Source: Salinicola halophilus (lineage in GTDB: Bacteria > Pseudomonadota > Gammaproteobacteria > Pseudomonadales > Halomonadaceae). Taken from it: a stretch of DNA of 64,000 nucleotides. The notes below the pieces were generated by a model, which made no database searches, was not told the DNA's origin, and saw only the letters and a list, made by a program, of their open reading frames with translations. The DNA is taken from assembly GCF_003206155.1 (NCBI RefSeq), contig NZ_PZJV01000002.1:62001-126000 (forward strand), given 5' to 3'. A program made the translations under genes and the position numbers. Of this stretch, positions 30,791 to 40,441 are shown in pieces. How positions within the stretch are numbered: position 1 is the stretch's first letter; every line of letters starts with the position of its first letter.

Positions 30791-30818
30791 CGCGGGGAGG
30801 GCTTCGGCTCTCCCCGCG
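30791..30818 (+). terminator. 12-bp UUCG hairpin after pckA, no U-tract
   Basis: CGCGGGGAGGGC, TTCG, GCTCTCCCCGCG form a 12-bp stem with one G-U pair and a UUCG tetraloop, 73 bp past the pckA stop. No T-run follows. It could stabilise the mRNA end or act with a termination factor. Confidence 0.45.
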
Positions 30819-30936
30819 CTGCGTTGTGAGGGGCGATCGTCGGGCCGGCGGTCGCGCAACGGCCGGCATGGGAGCAGGGCGGGGGCTGTGCTAACGTGGC
30901 GCGATCTTGTCTCTCACGATGGTCGCCATGCCCTCT

Positions 30937-33309
30937 ATGTCATCCTCTGCTTCTGATGCCGTCACCGCGGCGCAACACACCATCATCTCGCTGATTGCCG
31001 ACGAACTCGGCGCTCGGACCGCCCAGGTCGCCGCTGCCGTCGAATTGCTGGACGGCGGTGCCACCGTGCCGTTCGTGGCGCGCTACCGCAAGGAGGCGAC
31101 CGGCGGCCTCGACGATGGCCAGCTGCGCACCCTCGAAGAGCGTCTACGCTACCTGCGGGAAATGGAGGAGCGGCGGAGCACGATTCTCGAGACGATCGCC
31201 GAGCAGGGTCAGCTCACCGAGGCGCTACGCGGCGAGCTCGTCGCCGCGGCGACCAAGCAGCGTCTCGAGGATCTCTACCTCCCCTACCGCAAGAAGCGCC
31301 GCACCAAGGCGCAGATCGCTCGCGAAGCCGGTCTCGAACCGCTGGCGACGCGGCTGCTCGACGACCCGACGCGCGACCCCGAGGCCGAGGCGTCAGCGTT
31401 CACCGACGCCGCGACGGGGCACGCGAACGGCCTCGAGGACGCCAAGGCCGCGCTCGACGGCGCCAAGCAGATCCTCATGGAGCGTTTGAGCGAGTCCGCC
31501 GAGCTGGTCGGTCGCCTGCGCGAGCGGCTCTGGGAAGAGGGCGAACTTCGGGCGCGTCTGGTCAAGGGCAAGGCGCAGGAGGGCGCGAAGTTCTCGGACT
31601 ACTTCGAGCACGACGAACGCCTCGCCAGGACGCCGTCGCACCGGGCGCTGGCGATGTTCCGCGGGCGCAACGAGGGCGTTCTGTCCTTAACGCTGGCGAT
31701 GGCCGGCGAGGATGACGCGCCGATCCATCCCGCGGAGGTCGCAATCGCGCGTCATGCGGGTATCGCGCTGGATAGCGAGGCGCCGGCCTCGCGCTGGTTG
31801 AAAGAGGTGGTGCGCTGGACCTGGCGGGTCAAGCTCTACACGCATCTGGAGACCGAGCTGATGGGGCGGCTGCGCGAGCGCGCCGAGCAGGAGGCGATCG
31901 ACGTCTTCGCCGCCAACCTGAAGGATCTGCTGCTCGCCGCGCCCGCCGGACCGCAGGCGACGCTGGGGCTCGATCCGGGGCTGCGCACCGGCTGCAAGGT
32001 AGCGGTGGTCGATGCGACCGGTCGGCTGCTCGATCACGCCACCATCTATCCTCACGCACCGCAGAATCGCTGGAAGGACTCGCTCGAGACGCTGAGCGCC
32101 CTCGTCGAGCGCCACCAGGTAACGCTCGTGGCGGTGGGCAACGGTACTGCCAGTCGCGAGACGGATCGCCTCGCCGCCGAACTGATCGCCGGGGTCGAGT
32201 CGCATCGCGTCGCCAAAGTGATGGTCAGCGAGGCGGGCGCCTCGGTCTATTCTGCCTCGGAGCTTGCAGCGAAGGAGTTTCCGGATCTGGACGTCTCCAT
32301 TCGCGGCGCCGTCTCGATCGCGCGACGGCTGCAGGACCCGCTGGCGGAGCTGGTCAAGATCGATCCCAAGTCGATCGGCGTCGGCCAGTATCAGCACGAC
32401 GTCTCCCAGCTCAAGCTCTCGCGTAGCCTGGAGGCAGTGATCGAGGACTGCGTCAACGCCGTGGGCGTCGATCTCAACACCGCCTCCAGCGCGCTGCTCT
32501 CTCGCGTCTCCGGGCTGAGTTCGATGATCGCCGAGAACATCGTGGCACGGCGCGACCGCGACGGCGCCTTCACCAGCCGACGCGAGCTGCTCGAGGTCGC
32601 CCGGCTGGGACCGAAGACGTTCGAGCAGTGCGCCGGTTTCCTGCGCATCATGGGCGGCACCAACCCGCTCGATGCCAGCGCCGTCCATCCGGAGGCGTAC
32701 CCGCTGGTCGCCCGTATCGCCGAGCGCAACGGCCGTGCGCTGGGCGAGCTGATCGGCGATAGCCAAACGCTCAAGTCGCTGAAGCCCACAGACTACGTCG
32801 ACGAGCACTTCGGTGCGCCGACGGTGATCGACATCCTGGGGGAGCTGGACAAGCCCGGGCGCGATCCGCGTCCGGCGTTCAAGGCCGCCGAATTCCGCGA
32901 CGGCGTGGAGAAGATCGCCGACCTCGAGCCCGGCATGGTGCTCGAAGGGGCGGTCACCAACGTGACCCACTTCGGCGCCTTCGTCGACGTCGGCGTCCAT
33001 CAGGACGGTCTGGTGCACATCTCGGCGCTGGCGGAGACGTTCGTCGAAGACCCGCGGCAGGTGGTGAAAGCGGGGGATATCGTCAAGGTGAAAGTGATGG
33101 AGGTCGACGTCGCCCGCCAGCGTATCGGACTGTCGATGCGCCTGAGCGACGAGCCGGGTGAGAAGGCGTCGCGACGCCCCGCCGAGCAGGATCGCAAGGG
33201 AGGGCGCGGGCAACCCAAGCGCGAACGCAGCCGAGGCAATGCCAAGAGCGACAGCCAGCCGGTCGGCGCGCTGGGCGCGGCGCTTCTCAAGGCGCGCAAA
33301 GGGTCGTGA
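30937..33309 (+). CDS. tex: Tex-family RNA-binding transcription accessory protein
   Basis: About 790-residue nucleic-acid-binding protein. Order: Tex N-terminal helices (VAAAVELLDGGATVPFVARY), an YqgF/RNase H-like domain from LGLDPGLRTGCKVAVVD, helix-hairpin-helix modules near VDLNTASSALLSRVSGL, and a C-terminal S1 domain (GMVLEGAVTNVTHFGAFVDV, about residue 668). The tail is basic and disordered. Start choice is uncertain: ATG at 30919, 30928 and 30937 are all in frame without a clear ribosome binding site; 30937 is nearest the conserved region. Confidence 0.95.
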   Translation: MSSSASDAVTAAQHTIISLIADELGARTAQVAAAVELLDGGATVPFVARYRKEATGGLDDGQLRTLEERLRYLREMEERRSTILETIAEQGQLTEALRGELVAAATKQRLEDLYLPYRKKRRTKAQIAREAGLEPLATRLLDDPTRDPEAEASAFTDAATGHANGLEDAKAALDGAKQILMERLSESAELVGRLRERLWEEGELRARLVKGKAQEGAKFSDYFEHDERLARTPSHRALAMFRGRNEGVLSLTLAMAGEDDAPIHPAEVAIARHAGIALDSEAPASRWLKEVVRWTWRVKLYTHLETELMGRLRERAEQEAIDVFAANLKDLLLAAPAGPQATLGLDPGLRTGCKVAVVDATGRLLDHATIYPHAPQNRWKDSLETLSALVERHQVTLVAVGNGTASRETDRLAAELIAGVESHRVAKVMVSEAGASVYSASELAAKEFPDLDVSIRGAVSIARRLQDPLAELVKIDPKSIGVGQYQHDVSQLKLSRSLEAVIEDCVNAVGVDLNTASSALLSRVSGLSSMIAENIVARRDRDGAFTSRRELLEVARLGPKTFEQCAGFLRIMGGTNPLDASAVHPEAYPLVARIAERNGRALGELIGDSQTLKSLKPTDYVDEHFGAPTVIDILGELDKPGRDPRPAFKAAEFRDGVEKIADLEPGMVLEGAVTNVTHFGAFVDVGVHQDGLVHISALAETFVEDPRQVVKAGDIVKVKVMEVDVARQRIGLSMRLSDEPGEKASRRPAEQDRKGGRGQPKRERSRGNAKSDSQPVGALGAALLKARKGS

Positions 33310-33511
33310 AGCGTCGCGTCGGGACTTCGAGGCCCGCATCGAGGCGCGGCGAGCGACGGGCGATGATCGTTAGCCTTGAAAGCGCCATCGCTGACTCCAT
33401 AATGAAGCTTTGCTCACAACGGGGCAGCGCGACGCTTACTGGCATTCGCGCGGCGTCGCTGCACGGACAACGGGAGAGCGTCGCCTCTCCCCATGGAATA
33501 AGGTGTTGAGC

Positions 33512-35125
33512 GTGTCTGATCAACTCGCCACGAACGTCGGTCGGCTGATGACGCCGGCCCGCAACGGATTGCTGGGTCGTCTGCGGCGGGGCATCGAGAA
33601 GGAAGGTCTACGGGTCGACGACGGCGGGCGTATCGTCTCGACGCCGCATCCGCACACTCTCGGCGCCAAGCTGACGCACCCCCACATCACGACCGACTAC
33701 TCCGAAGCGCTGCTCGAGTACATCACGCCGGTCTATTGTCGCCCTGCCGACGCGCTCGGCTTTCTCGACGACCTGATGCGGTTCAGCTATCGCCATCTCG
33801 ATGGCGAATGGATCTGGCCGGCGAGCATGCCGTCGCGTCTCGCGGGCAACGACAGCATTCCCATCGCCGACTACGGCGATTCCAACGTGGGCACGATGAA
33901 GCGGGTCTACCGTCATGGGCTGGACGTGCGTTACGGGCGCATCATGCAGTCCATTGCCGGTATCCATTACAACGTCTCCCTGCCGGAGGATATCTGGCCG
34001 CTGCTGCAGTCGCTGGAAGGGCGCGAAGGAGAGTCGCTCAAGTCCTACCGCTCGGCACGCTACTTCGACCTGATCCGCAACTTCCGCCGCAACAGCTGGC
34101 TGCTGCTGTATCTCTTCGGCGCTTCGCCGACGGTGGATCGCAGCTTCTTCGGCGAGAAAGGGCCGGACGAGCGCAGCGACAAGCTCGAGCGCTGGGGAGA
34201 GAGCGGCGACACGCTCTACGCGCCCTACGCCACCAGCCTGCGGATGTCGGATCTCGGCTACCAGAACAAGGTGCAGTCGCAGCTCAAGATCTGCTTCAAC
34301 TCGCTCTCCAACTACGTCGGCACGCTGCGTCACGCCATCTCCACCGAGTGGCCGGACTATCGGCGTATCGGTGTCGAGACCGACGGTGGCTGGCAGCAGC
34401 TCAGCGCCAACATTCTGCAGATCGAGAACGAGTACTACAGCGATATCCGTCCCAAGCGCGTGGCGCGGCATGACGAGACGCCGACCCAGGCGTTGGAAGC
34501 GCGGGGCGTCGAGTACATCGAGGTGCGCTGTCTCGACCTCAATCCCTTCCTGCCGCTGGGCATCGACGAGCCGCAGATGCGTTTCATCGATACCTTCCTG
34601 CTCTGGTGTCTGCTCTCCGAAAGCCCGTGGATTCCCGACGAGGAGTGCGACCGTCTCGACGACAACCGCCGGCTGGTGGTCGAACGCGGCCGCGACCCGT
34701 CGCTGAAGCTCCAGGTCGGCGAGCGTCAGGTGCCGCTGGCCGAACGTGGCCACGAGATCGTCGAGGGGATGCGCGGTGTCGCGGAGCTGCTCGACGCGAT
34801 CGAGGGCGATACCCTGCACGTTGCCGCGATCGACTCTCTCGCCAAGCGCCTCGACGATCCCGAAACCACGCCCTCGGCGCAGGTGCTGCGCGCGCTCGAG
34901 GCGCACGGGGGGGAGTGGACGGACTGGATCACGGACCTGGCGAAGGCGCAGGCGGTGCAGTGGCGAGAGACCGCCATGGATAGCGCCCGCGAGACGCTGT
35001 TCGACGAGCTGGTGGAGACCTCGCATCGCCAGCAGCGCGACATCGAGGCCGAAGACCAGACGGATTTCGCCCAGTTCCTGCGCGACTATTTTGCCCGGGC
35101 TCGGGAACCGCGGCCGGCCGCGTGA
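33512..35125 (+). CDS. gshA: Glutamate-cysteine ligase
   Basis: 537-residue cytosolic ligase for the first, rate-limiting step of glutathione synthesis. GRLRRGIEKEGLRVD near residue 20 and TDYSEALLEYITP carry the glutamate and metal site, and SIAGIHYNVSLP is a core motif of the proteobacterial GshA family. The GTG at 33512 is chosen because AAGG lies 9 nt upstream and the conserved N-terminus follows; in-frame GTG 33503 and TTG 33506 are close alternatives. Confidence 0.95.
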   Translation: MSDQLATNVGRLMTPARNGLLGRLRRGIEKEGLRVDDGGRIVSTPHPHTLGAKLTHPHITTDYSEALLEYITPVYCRPADALGFLDDLMRFSYRHLDGEWIWPASMPSRLAGNDSIPIADYGDSNVGTMKRVYRHGLDVRYGRIMQSIAGIHYNVSLPEDIWPLLQSLEGREGESLKSYRSARYFDLIRNFRRNSWLLLYLFGASPTVDRSFFGEKGPDERSDKLERWGESGDTLYAPYATSLRMSDLGYQNKVQSQLKICFNSLSNYVGTLRHAISTEWPDYRRIGVETDGGWQQLSANILQIENEYYSDIRPKRVARHDETPTQALEARGVEYIEVRCLDLNPFLPLGIDEPQMRFIDTFLLWCLLSESPWIPDEECDRLDDNRRLVVERGRDPSLKLQVGERQVPLAERGHEIVEGMRGVAELLDAIEGDTLHVAAIDSLAKRLDDPETTPSAQVLRALEAHGGEWTDWITDLAKAQAVQWRETAMDSARETLFDELVETSHRQQRDIEAEDQTDFAQFLRDYFARAREPRPAA

Positions 35126-35206
35126 CTCTCAAGTGCGGCGCGCCCGTCGCTGGCGGGGGCGTCGTTCATGCATGCCGGCGCGCGTCCGGTCCAACGGTGA
35201 CAAGCG

Positions 35207-35749
35207 ATGCAAATCAAGCAGTGTGTGGCGCAGGCGAGCGTGCGTCAGTGGAGTCTTCTCGGGCTGGCGTTCTGCGTCGCCATGATGGCGGTGGCGCTCT
35301 TTCTTCAGTACGGACTGGGGCTCGAACCCTGCCCGCTGTGCATCTTCCAGCGAGTGGCGGTCATGGCAGCAGGATTGATCTTCTTGATCGCCATGTTGCA
35401 CGGCCCCAAGCGCTGGGGCGGCATCGTCTACGCCGTACTGGCGCTGATGGCGGTGTTTGCCGGCATCGGCGTGGCCGGTCGCCACGTCTGGTTGCAGACC
35501 CTGCCTCCGGATAGTGTCCCGAGCTGCGGTCCGGGATTAGACTACATGGTCGATGTGATGCCGCTGTGGGATGTGTTCTCGCGAGTCCTTTCGGGATCCG
35601 GCGAGTGCGCCGAGGTTCACGGCATCTTTCTCGGCGTGACGCTGCCGCAGTGGACGCTCGCCGGCTTTGCGATACTGGCGCTGATTCCATTGACGATGCT
35701 GGTAACGCGACTTCGCCGAGACCGGGCGTCGACTCGCCCTGCCGGCTGA
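35207..35749 (+). CDS. dsbB: Disulfide bond formation protein DsbB
   Basis: 180-residue inner-membrane protein with four helices that reoxidises DsbA and passes electrons to quinone. The first redox pair is Cys42-Cys45 (PCPLCIFQR), the second Cys106 and Cys134 in the large periplasmic loop (SCGPGLDYM, GECAEVHG). The C-terminal tail is basic. It lies 81 bp after gshA and 51 bp before rsd. Confidence 0.97.
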   Translation: MQIKQCVAQASVRQWSLLGLAFCVAMMAVALFLQYGLGLEPCPLCIFQRVAVMAAGLIFLIAMLHGPKRWGGIVYAVLALMAVFAGIGVAGRHVWLQTLPPDSVPSCGPGLDYMVDVMPLWDVFSRVLSGSGECAEVHGIFLGVTLPQWTLAGFAILALIPLTMLVTRLRRDRASTRPAG

Positions 35750-35800
35750 GTCACCGCATTCGACCCGGGCGCTGTCGCCCCCGAAGAGAGGAAGAGAACG

Positions 35801-36304
35801 ATGCTCGAACACTGCCGAACGGCGCAGGAGCGATGGGGCGGGGTGCATACGCTGATCGATCGCTGGCTCGAACAGCGTCACGACCTGCTGGTGCGGTTCG
35901 TCACCCTCACCGATGCCTGCGAGGCGGACATCGACACGGTCTCCAAGCGGCGGATCGACGCGTTGAGCGAGGCGCTGATGGACTACGTCAGCGCCGGCCA
36001 TTTCGAGATCTACCCGCAGCTTCGCGAAGAAGCGAAAGCGTTCGAGGATGCCAAGGCGCTCGAGGTCGCCGACCGCTTGCTCGCGCGGGTCGAGACCTCC
36101 ACGCGCATGGCGCTGGATTTCGAGGCGGACTACGCCACGTCCGCCGACTGCCAGCGTCATCGGGAGCGGCTGCCGACCTGGCTCGGTCGCCTGAGCGACG
36201 CACTGAGTGAGCGTTTCGTGCTCGAAGAGCAACTGATCGAGCGCGTTCACGCCATTCATGCCCCTATGGAAACGCCAACCGTCGTCGATCGCGACGTTCC
36301 CTGA
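35801..36304 (+). CDS. rsd: Sigma-70 binding regulator Rsd/AlgQ
   Basis: 167-residue all-helical protein of the Rsd/AlgQ family, which binds domain 4 of RpoD and shifts polymerase toward alternative sigma factors. The start MLEHCRTAQERWGGVHTLID and VKFVTL-like RFVTLTD segment are typical, as is the C-terminal FVLEEQLIE. In pseudomonads AlgQ also affects alginate production. GAGAGG precedes the ATG. Confidence 0.92.
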   Translation: MLEHCRTAQERWGGVHTLIDRWLEQRHDLLVRFVTLTDACEADIDTVSKRRIDALSEALMDYVSAGHFEIYPQLREEAKAFEDAKALEVADRLLARVETSTRMALDFEADYATSADCQRHRERLPTWLGRLSDALSERFVLEEQLIERVHAIHAPMETPTVVDRDVP

Positions 36305-36481
36305 TACCGGCGCGATGCGGCTGCCCGGGCGCTAGTGTGAGGGTCGAAGCGCCGTGGCGGAGCCGATGGTTGCCGCGCCTTTGCCGATCCGTCGTCATCA
36401 CGCCGGCGTCCTCGCCACTGATTCACCGGTTTCCCTGCCGCTAGCGGTCTTCGTCGCTAGAGAGGCCAAGCTCCCCTGCGC

Positions 36482-37186
36482 TCAGTCTCGCAGTGAGACG
36501 ACTCGCCACTCCCGTTCGACGGCGAGCGCGCGGAGTTGGTCGTCGGGATCCACGGCCACCGGGTTGGGGACTTCTTCGAGCAAGAAGCGGTCGTTGATGG
36601 AGTCGCTGTAGAACCAGGCGTCGTCCAGCGTGAGCCGCGGCTGCGCCTCCAGCCAAGCGTTGATCCGGGTGACCTTGCCCTCGCGGTAGCTCGGCACGCC
36701 CTCGAGTTTGCCGGTGTAGCGCCCATTCTTGCGCTCGATCTCGACGGCGATGAGATCGTCGACCCCCAGTCGCTCGGCGATCGGCCCGGTAATGAAGCGG
36801 TTGGTCGCGGTCACAATGAGCAGGAAATCGCCGCGTCGACGGTGCCAGGCCAGCAGCTCTTCGCCTCGCGCGAGGATATGCGGCTCGATGCGGCTCGCCA
36901 TGAACTGCTGATGCCAGGCCTTCAACTGCTCGTCGCCGTGCTCGGTCAGCGGTTTCAGCGCCATTGCCAGATAGGCTTCGAGATCGAGCCTGCCTTCACG
37001 GTAGTCGCTAAGGAACGCGTCGTTGGCGCGCCGATAGGCTTCGGCGTCGACGGCGCCCTGCTCGACGAGAAACTCGCCCCAGGCGTGATCGCTGTCGCAG
37101 CTCAAGAGGGTGTTGTCGAGATCGAAGATCGCCAGGCTCAAGGTGGGCTCCCTGCTGTCGGTGTATCGTTGTCGATGGGTCGTCAT
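36482..37186 (-). CDS. HAD-IB family hydrolase (SerB-like)
   Basis: 234-residue HAD phosphatase. Motif I is IFDLDNTLLSCDSD, motif II IVTATNRF, and motif IV YSDSINDRFLLE. This matches the HAD-IB subfamily often annotated as phosphoserine-phosphatase-like, substrate unknown. The start may be TTG at 37141: AGGGAG lies 6 nt before it and the family usually begins close to LAIFDLDNT, while the ATG at 37186 lacks a ribosome binding site. It is divergent from rppH. Confidence 0.87.
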   Translation of the reverse strand: MTTHRQRYTDSREPTLSLAIFDLDNTLLSCDSDHAWGEFLVEQGAVDAEAYRRANDAFLSDYREGRLDLEAYLAMALKPLTEHGDEQLKAWHQQFMASRIEPHILARGEELLAWHRRRGDFLLIVTATNRFITGPIAERLGVDDLIAVEIERKNGRYTGKLEGVPSYREGKVTRINAWLEAQPRLTLDDAWFYSDSINDRFLLEEVPNPVAVDPDDQLRALAVEREWRVVSLRD

Positions 37187-37400
37187 CGACGGTTCGTTGC
37201 CAAGGTGCGGCGCGCGTTTTTGATCGGCAATCGACGCCGTCGTCGAGCGGTCGGTGAGTATCGCAAACTCGCGCTACCTTGCCCACGTTGGTGCAAGCAT
37301 CGATAGTGGACTGATTCGCGAAGCGTTAGAGGGCTTATTGATGCCCTTTCGCGCTTTGTGGAAGAATGCTCCCAACGATGATTGAGTTAAGGTGAACTCC

Positions 37401-37898
37401 GTGATAGACGGCGACGGCTTTCGGCCGAACGTTGGCATCATCATTGCCAACTGTGACGGCCAACTGCTCTGGGCGCGTCGGGCGGGACAACAAGCGTGGC
37501 AATTTCCGCAAGGAGGGATCAAGGCCTGCGAATCACCGCAGCAGGCTCTCTTCCGGGAACTCGAGGAAGAGATCGGGCTGACATCCGGTGATGTCGATGT
37601 CGTGGCCTGCACGCGAGGATGGCTGCGTTACCGTCTCCCCAGACGCATGGTACGAACGCATTCGAAACCGGTCTGCATCGGCCAGAAGCAGAAATGGTTT
37701 CTCTTGAAAATTCGCTGCCACGACAGTCGTGTCTGCGTCGACAGTACGCCGAAGCCGGAATTCGACGGCTGGCGGTGGGTGAGTTACTGGTATCCTCTGG
37801 GTCAGGTGGTCTCGTTCAAGCGCGAGGTCTATCGGCGCGCGCTACGCGAGCTGGCGCCGGATTTCCACCGCCTGTCGCTCGAGGAGATGACGCGATAA
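37401..37898 (+). CDS. rppH: RNA pyrophosphohydrolase
   Basis: 165-residue Nudix enzyme that removes pyrophosphate or phosphate from the 5' end of mRNA and so triggers RNase E decay. The Nudix box [20 protein letters not shown] then IGL lies near residues 37-59, and the start [15 protein letters not shown] matches the family. GTG 37401 is chosen because AAGGTGA lies 6 nt upstream; GTG 37392 overlaps that sequence. It precedes ptsP, as in many gammaproteobacteria. Confidence 0.96.
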   Translation: MIDGDGFRPNVGIIIANCDGQLLWARRAGQQAWQFPQGGIKACESPQQALFRELEEEIGLTSGDVDVVACTRGWLRYRLPRRMVRTHSKPVCIGQKQKWFLLKIRCHDSRVCVDSTPKPEFDGWRWVSYWYPLGQVVSFKREVYRRALRELAPDFHRLSLEEMTR

Positions 37899-38126
37899 GT
37901 CGGTGAGGCGCTAGGTCGGCGACCCGACCCTTCCGACGGTGCGACAGACCGGTGGTTCAACCGGCCGGTGAGGATCGCCGGCCGGCCCACTCCGCGAGAT
38001 GCGATCGATCCACTCGCGCTTCGACCAGTGCGCCCATGGAACCCGGCGTCCGGCCAGCGGTTCGGGAGAGTCACGCGGGACAACCTTCGGGCCCGCTCAC
38101 AAAAACCCGCCAAAAGAACAACGCCC

Positions 38127-40388
38127 ATGCTCGATACCCTTCGTCGCATCGTTCAGGAAGTCAACGGCGCGCGCAGTCTGGACGCGGCGCTTGCGACCAT
38201 GGTGCGCCGCATTCGCAAGGCGATGCGTACCGACGTCTGCTCCATCTACCTGTTCGACCGGGAGCGCGATCGACTCGTGCTGATGGATACGATCGGCCTG
38301 CGGACCCAGGCGGTCGGTGTCGTGGCACTCGAACTCGGTGAAGGGCTGGTCGGGCTGGTCGGGCGGCGCGAGGAGCCGCTCAATCTCGAGGATGCGCCGG
38401 CGCATCCGCAGTTTCGCTACTTCGAGGAAACCGGCGAAGAGCGCTTTTCGAGCTTTCTCGGGGTGCCCATCATTCATCAGCGCCGGATGCTCGGCGTGCT
38501 CGTCGTCCAGCAGCAGGAGAAGCGGCGCTTCGATGAGGGCGACGAGGCGTTTCTCGTCACCATGGCGGCTCAGCTCGCCGGCGTGCTCGCGCACGCGATC
38601 GTCTCGGGGACGCTCAATCGCCGGGCCCAGCCCGACGGTCAGGCGATGTTCTCCGGCGTGGCAGCGTCTCCTGGCATGGCCATCGGCGAGGTCGTGGTCA
38701 TCGCACCGCCGGCGGATCTCGACGGCGTACCCGATCTGATTCCTACCGATACCGAGGCCGAGGTCGCGCATCTCCACACCGCCATCGCCCGCGTACGCGA
38801 AGAGATCCGCGACGCCGGTGCGCGGCTGGCGAGTCGGATCTCGGCGCAGGAGCTGGCGCTCTTCGACGTCTATCAGCAGATGTTGGGTGATGCAGCGCTG
38901 GGTAACGAAGTCGAAAAGCGCATTCGCGAGGGGCAGTGGGCGCCGGGGGCACTGGCCGACGTGGTACGCCGCCATACGCAATATCTCGAACGCGTCGACG
39001 ACGGCTACCTGCGCGAGCGTGCGGCGGACGTACGCGATCTCGGTCGGCGCGTTCTCGCGCACCTGCAGGAGGACAACGCGCGCAAGCCGGCGCGCTACCC
39101 CGAGAACACGATTCTGGTCGGCGACGAGATCAGTGCCGCGATGCTCGGCGAGCTGCCCAAGGAGCGTCTGGCGGCGCTGGTTTCGGTGCGTGGCTCGAGC
39201 AATTCGCACGTGGCGATCCTCGCCCGGGCGATGGGAATCCCCACCGTGCTCGGCATGGTCGATCTGCCGCTGCCGCGGATCAACGGCGCCAAGGCGATTC
39301 TCGACGGCCACCGGGGAACGCTGTTCGTGCGGCCGGAGCCGCAGCTGACCAAGCGCTACGCGCGACTCATCCGTGAAGAAAAAGCGCTCTCCGATGTGCT
39401 CGAGCACGAGCAGCACCTGCCCAGCGAGACGCCGGACGGCCACGTCATGCCGCTGCTGGTCAATACTGGCCTGATCGTCGACGCCGTGGCGCAGCTCAAG
39501 CAGCGGGTCAGCGGGGTCGGACTCTACCGCACGGAGGTGCCGTTCATGATGAACGAGCGCTTCCCCAGCGAGCAGGAGCAGACCCGGCTCTATCAGGAGC
39601 AGCTGGCGAGCTTCGCGCCGCTGCCGGTGGTCATGCGGACGCTGGACATCGGCGGCGACAAGGATCTGCCGTACTTCCCGATCAACGAAGCCAACCCGTT
39701 TCTCGGCTGGCGTGGCATTCGCGTCACGCTCGACCATCCCGAAGTGCTGATGGTGCAGCTGCGCGCGATGCTGCTCGCCTCCCGCGGGCTCGACAATCTG
39801 CGCCTGCTGCTGCCGATGATCACCAGCATCGACGAGGTCGATACGGCGCTGCGGCTACTGGCACGCGCCCGCGAGGAGCTGGCGGAGGATGGCATCGACG
39901 TCGCGTTGCCGCAGGTCGGCGTGATGATCGAGGTGCCCGCCACGCTCTATCAGCTCTCGGCGCTGGCCGAGCGGGTCGATTTCTTCTCCGTCGGCAGCAA
40001 CGACCTGACGCAGTACCTGCTCGCCGTTGATCGCAACAACGCGCGTGTCGCGAGCCTCTACGACGCCTGTCATCCGGCAGTACTGAGCGCGCTTGCCCGT
40101 CTCGCCGAGGAGAGCCGGGCGCTGGGGATTCCGACCTCCGTCTGCGGCGAATTGGCCGGTGACCCGGCCGGCGCACTGTTGCTGATGGGCATGGGTTTCG
40201 ATGCGCTGTCGATGAACGCGCCGAGCCTGTCCCGGGTGCGGGCAGCAATCCGCCGGGTGCCGCTCGAGGAAGCGCGCGAACTCGTCGGCGAAACGCTGAC
40301 GTTACCGACTGCTGCGGTAGTGCGGGCGCACCTGCGCCAACGTCTTTCCGACTGGCAGATTGGCCACTTGCTGCCACCGCAGGACTAG
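38127..40388 (+). CDS. ptsP: PEP-protein phosphotransferase of the nitrogen PTS (EI-Ntr)
   Basis: 753-residue enzyme that starts the PtsP-PtsO-PtsN phosphorelay linking nitrogen and carbon status to potassium transport and sigma-54-related functions. An N-terminal GAF domain (about residues 1-150) precedes the EI domain; the phosphorylated His is in SSNSHVAILARAMG (about residue 360), and the C-terminal PEP-binding part has FSVGSNDLTQYLLAVDRNN and CGELAGDP (Cys near 673). The ATG at 38127 begins the conserved MLDTLRRIVQEV; earlier codons are unconserved. GAF-mediated glutamine sensing is known for this family. Confidence 0.96.
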   Translation: MLDTLRRIVQEVNGARSLDAALATMVRRIRKAMRTDVCSIYLFDRERDRLVLMDTIGLRTQAVGVVALELGEGLVGLVGRREEPLNLEDAPAHPQFRYFEETGEERFSSFLGVPIIHQRRMLGVLVVQQQEKRRFDEGDEAFLVTMAAQLAGVLAHAIVSGTLNRRAQPDGQAMFSGVAASPGMAIGEVVVIAPPADLDGVPDLIPTDTEAEVAHLHTAIARVREEIRDAGARLASRISAQELALFDVYQQMLGDAALGNEVEKRIREGQWAPGALADVVRRHTQYLERVDDGYLRERAADVRDLGRRVLAHLQEDNARKPARYPENTILVGDEISAAMLGELPKERLAALVSVRGSSNSHVAILARAMGIPTVLGMVDLPLPRINGAKAILDGHRGTLFVRPEPQLTKRYARLIREEKALSDVLEHEQHLPSETPDGHVMPLLVNTGLIVDAVAQLKQRVSGVGLYRTEVPFMMNERFPSEQEQTRLYQEQLASFAPLPVVMRTLDIGGDKDLPYFPINEANPFLGWRGIRVTLDHPEVLMVQLRAMLLASRGLDNLRLLLPMITSIDEVDTALRLLARAREELAEDGIDVALPQVGVMIEVPATLYQLSALAERVDFFSVGSNDLTQYLLAVDRNNARVASLYDACHPAVLSALARLAEESRALGIPTSVCGELAGDPAGALLLMGMGFDALSMNAPSLSRVRAAIRRVPLEEARELVGETLTLPTAAVVRAHLRQRLSDWQIGHLLPPQD

Positions 40389-40441
40389 CGCCACGCGACC
40401 GGGGCTCGCGACAGGCGCGGTCCAGACCTCACCGGCTCCCG

